A DNA stretch of 7,352 nucleotides from CAYVLI01 sp964452105 [NCBI: uncultured Nitrospinota bacterium] (GTDB taxonomy: Bacteria > JAUXIQ01): positions 1 to 7,352 of the forward strand of contig CAYVLI010000117.1 in NCBI GenBank assembly GCA_964452105.1, read 5' to 3'. Each line of letters begins with the position of its first letter. Positions within the stretch are counted from its first letter, which is position 1. The notes under the pieces were generated by a model. That model ran no database searches and was not told the origin of the DNA. It worked only from the letters and a program-made list of their open reading frames with translations. Below, piece after piece: positions 6,230-7,352 of the stretch. The position numbers were made by a program, and so were the translations under genes.

Positions 6230-6256
6230 AAAAAAACAGTGAAAAGTTTCTTCACT
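6230..6256 (-). terminator. Intrinsic terminator of the SDR gene
   Basis: On the minus strand AGTGAA (6256-6251) pairs with TTCACT (6243-6238) across a 7-base loop, followed by G and a run of seven T (6236-6230). The stem is short and A/T-rich, but the T-run is long. The stem includes two bases of the SDR stop codon TAG (6257-6255), so terminator and gene end overlap. It separates the SDR transcript from the tetR operon, whose -35 box begins one base after the T-run. Confidence 0.6.
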
Positions 6257-7067
6257 ACCAGGTGGCTATACCGCCGTCCATGTTAATGAGCTGGCCGTTG
6301 ATGTATTCGCCGCGCGGGGTACAGAGGAAGGCGATGAGACCCGCTATTTCCTCGTCCGCTGCGGCCCGTTGAAGAGGCACGCGCTCTTTGAGGATTTTCT
6401 GCCACAGCTCACTGCGGCCCAGATCATCCATGCGGGAAGTATCGGTTATACCCGGGCAGACTGCATTTACGGATATGCGATGAGAACCAATTTCCTTGGC
6501 CAGGGATTGAGTGAACCCCTGCATGGCGGCGTTTGATGCAACGTAGGCGGCTGCCTTGGGGGTGCCCAGCTTTCCCGCGATGGAGGATATATTGATTATG
6601 CGTCCACCTTCCCCTTGCTTTATCAAGATGGGAATAACCTTCCTGCACATGAGAAAACCGCCCACCACTTTCACTTCCAGGACGCGGCGAAAGATGGACT
6701 CATCCATCTCCGCTATGGAAACCCTGTCCGGCCCGCGGGCGAAGGCGGCGTTGTTTACCAGTATGTCCACCCGCCCGAACTCGGACAGGGCCACGTCCAC
6801 GATACCGTCCACATGGTCGCTCTCACTCACGTCGCCTGTAACCGTCAACGCCTTTCCCCCTGCTTCACGGACCTGTTCGGCTACGCTTTCGACGTCTCTC
6901 CAGCCGACGGCCTTCTCATCGTCGGGAAAAGTCGACGGGTCCCGCCCCGTCCCTGTTACGACCACGTCGGCGCCCATCTCAGCCAATGCCACCGCCGTGG
7001 CTCTCCCTATGCCCCGCAGCCGCCCCGCTCCGGTTACTATAGCTACTTTGCCTTCGAGCTCTCCCAT
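6255..7067 (-). CDS. Short-chain dehydrogenase/reductase (SDR) with altered catalytic residues
   Basis: A 270-residue protein of the classical SDR family, normally NAD(P)-dependent oxidoreductases with a Rossmann fold. The cofactor loop is Thr-Gly-Ala-Gly-Arg-Leu-Arg-Gly-Ile-Gly (12-21), two residues longer than the usual TGxxxGIG. Asn-Asn-Ala-Ala is at 105-108, the serine pair at 161-162, Tyr at 175 and Pro-Gly at 205-206. The catalytic Tyr-x3-Lys is Tyr175-x3-Asn179, the codon being AAC, and the tetrad Asn expected in the Val-Asn-Leu run is Lys133. A normal hydride-transfer reaction is therefore in doubt. There is no acidic residue at the end of strand beta-2 (Thr-Gly-Thr-Gly-Arg at 38-42), which favours NADP over NAD. 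A strong GGGAGG ribosome-binding site lies 8 bases before ATG. Substrate unknown; the enzyme has its own likely promoter and terminator, so it is not co-transcribed with tetR. Confidence 0.92.
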   Translation of the reverse strand: MGELEGKVAIVTGAGRLRGIGRATAVALAEMGADVVVTGTGRDPSTFPDDEKAVGWRDVESVAEQVREAGGKALTVTGDVSESDHVDGIVDVALSEFGRVDILVNNAAFARGPDRVSIAEMDESIFRRVLEVKVVGGFLMCRKVIPILIKQGEGGRIINISSIAGKLGTPKAAAYVASNAAMQGFTQSLAKEIGSHRISVNAVCPGITDTSRMDDLGRSELWQKILKERVPLQRAAADEEIAGLIAFLCTPRGEYINGQLINMDGGIATW

Positions 7068-7093
7068 GGCCTTTTCCTCCCTTGAACAGAAAG

Positions 7094-7122
7094 ATTATCA
7101 TTTCTTATGGACTTGTTCTTAA
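7094..7122 (-). promoter_or_regulatory. Possible promoter of the SDR gene
   Basis: On the minus strand TTAAGA (7122-7117, four of six consensus bases) is followed after 17 bases by GATAAT (7099-7094, five of six). The expected start would leave a leader of about 20 nt holding the GGGAGG ribosome-binding site. The -35 is weak, and read-through from the upstream URO-D-like gene cannot be excluded because no terminator is visible after it. Confidence 0.4.
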
Positions 7123-7139
7123 CATCAACAGGCTAACCG

Positions 7140-7160
7140 ATACCTGACACAAATACCTGA
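7140..7160. repeat. Short direct repeat TCAGGTAT x2 upstream of the SDR gene
   Basis: The 8-base word TCAGGTAT (minus strand) occurs twice, at 7160-7153 and 7147-7140, with a 13-base period. It lies in the gap between the URO-D-like stop and the possible SDR promoter. It could be a pair of regulator half-sites, but two 8-base words this close can occur by chance. Confidence 0.4.
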
Positions 7161-7173
7161 AATATTTTTCCCG

Positions 7174-7352
7174 TCAGACCTGGATGGGCAGACGAGCATA
7201 CTTATCAACGTAGCCACGAACGCGGCGCACACGATCTATGATGGACTCTGGCATAACATTATCGCCGACTCCGAGTATGAAACCATCTCCGGGAGCAGCC
7301 TCTTTAAATATGTTTCTGATGAAAGCTTCGAAATCGTCTTCGCCGAATTCAT
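7174..7352 (-). CDS. Uroporphyrinogen decarboxylase / methylcobalamin methyltransferase family, C-terminal end
   Basis: Only the last 58 residues are in the window; the rest lies beyond the right edge. The reading frame ends with TGA at 7176-7174. The visible part contains Gly-Val-Gly-Asp-Asn-Val-Met-Pro-Glu-Ser followed by an amphipathic helix rich in Arg and Val and a final Tyr-Ala-Arg-Leu-Pro-Ile. This is the usual ending of the URO-D fold as found in the MtaA/MtbA-like methyltransferases, where the Gly-x-x-Asp-Asn-Val-x-Pro turn closes the barrel. In anaerobes such proteins generally move methyl groups between a corrinoid protein and a thiol acceptor, with true haem synthesis as the alternative; this fragment lacks the active-site region needed to decide. 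Confidence 0.7.
   Translation of the reverse strand, partial: EFGEDDFEAFIRNIFKEAAPGDGFILGVGDNVMPESIIDRVRRVRGYVDKYARLPIQV

Noticed and set aside
6556-7122. Plus-strand open frame of 188 codons opposite the SDR gene
   Set aside because: Low-complexity Ser/Thr/Pro composition typical of an antisense shadow; the minus-strand SDR is unmistakable.

Overview
The window looks like chromosome of an anaerobic bacterium. Every gene I can support lies on the minus strand. The evidence for anaerobic life is the density of iron-sulfur and molybdopterin proteins, together with a corrinoid-type URO-D tail. Sigma70-like promoters and a TetR repressor indicate a bacterium rather than an archaeon. The gene set resembles what is found in Dehalococcoidia-like Chloroflexota or Desulfobacterota, but the lineage cannot be fixed from this sequence alone, and that assignment is inference.

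Layout in the direction of transcription (high to low coordinates): (1) 7352-7174, the last 58 residues of a uroporphyrinogen decarboxylase/methylcobalamin methyltransferase family protein; (2) 7067-6255, a short-chain dehydrogenase/reductase (SDR) whose catalytic Lys is replaced by Asn, with its own likely promoter and a terminator overlapping its stop codon; (3) 6177-1841, a probable four-gene operon: TetR regulator, a ferredoxin-like protein with a winged-helix-like N-terminus and a Cys-rich middle, a DMSO-reductase-family molybdopterin oxidoreductase and a small DinB-like protein, with gaps of 37, 20 and 20 bp. A near-perfect 26-bp palindrome between the tetR promoter and its ATG is probably the TetR operator. 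A perfect 33-bp inverted repeat lies just after the DinB-like gene; (4) 1755-883, a compact double-cluster iron-sulfur protein related to epoxyqueuosine reductase and reductive dehalogenases; (5) 463-1, the N-terminal 154 residues of a CPA2-type cation/proton antiporter, preceded by about 420 bp without a gene that holds a GC-rich hairpin.

How the genes may work together: the ferredoxin-like protein and the molybdopterin enzyme form a plausible cytoplasmic two-subunit redox enzyme (neither has a signal peptide), with electrons passing through the clusters of the ferredoxin-like subunit. The TetR protein probably senses a small molecule and represses this operon and itself. The substrate cannot be read from the sequence. 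The points most worth following up are the redox operon with its operator, the degenerate SDR catalytic residues, the in-frame 18-bp repeat at the TetR C-terminus and the compact QueG-like protein. I did not find a CRISPR array, transposase, rRNA, tRNA or recognisable phage or defence gene.
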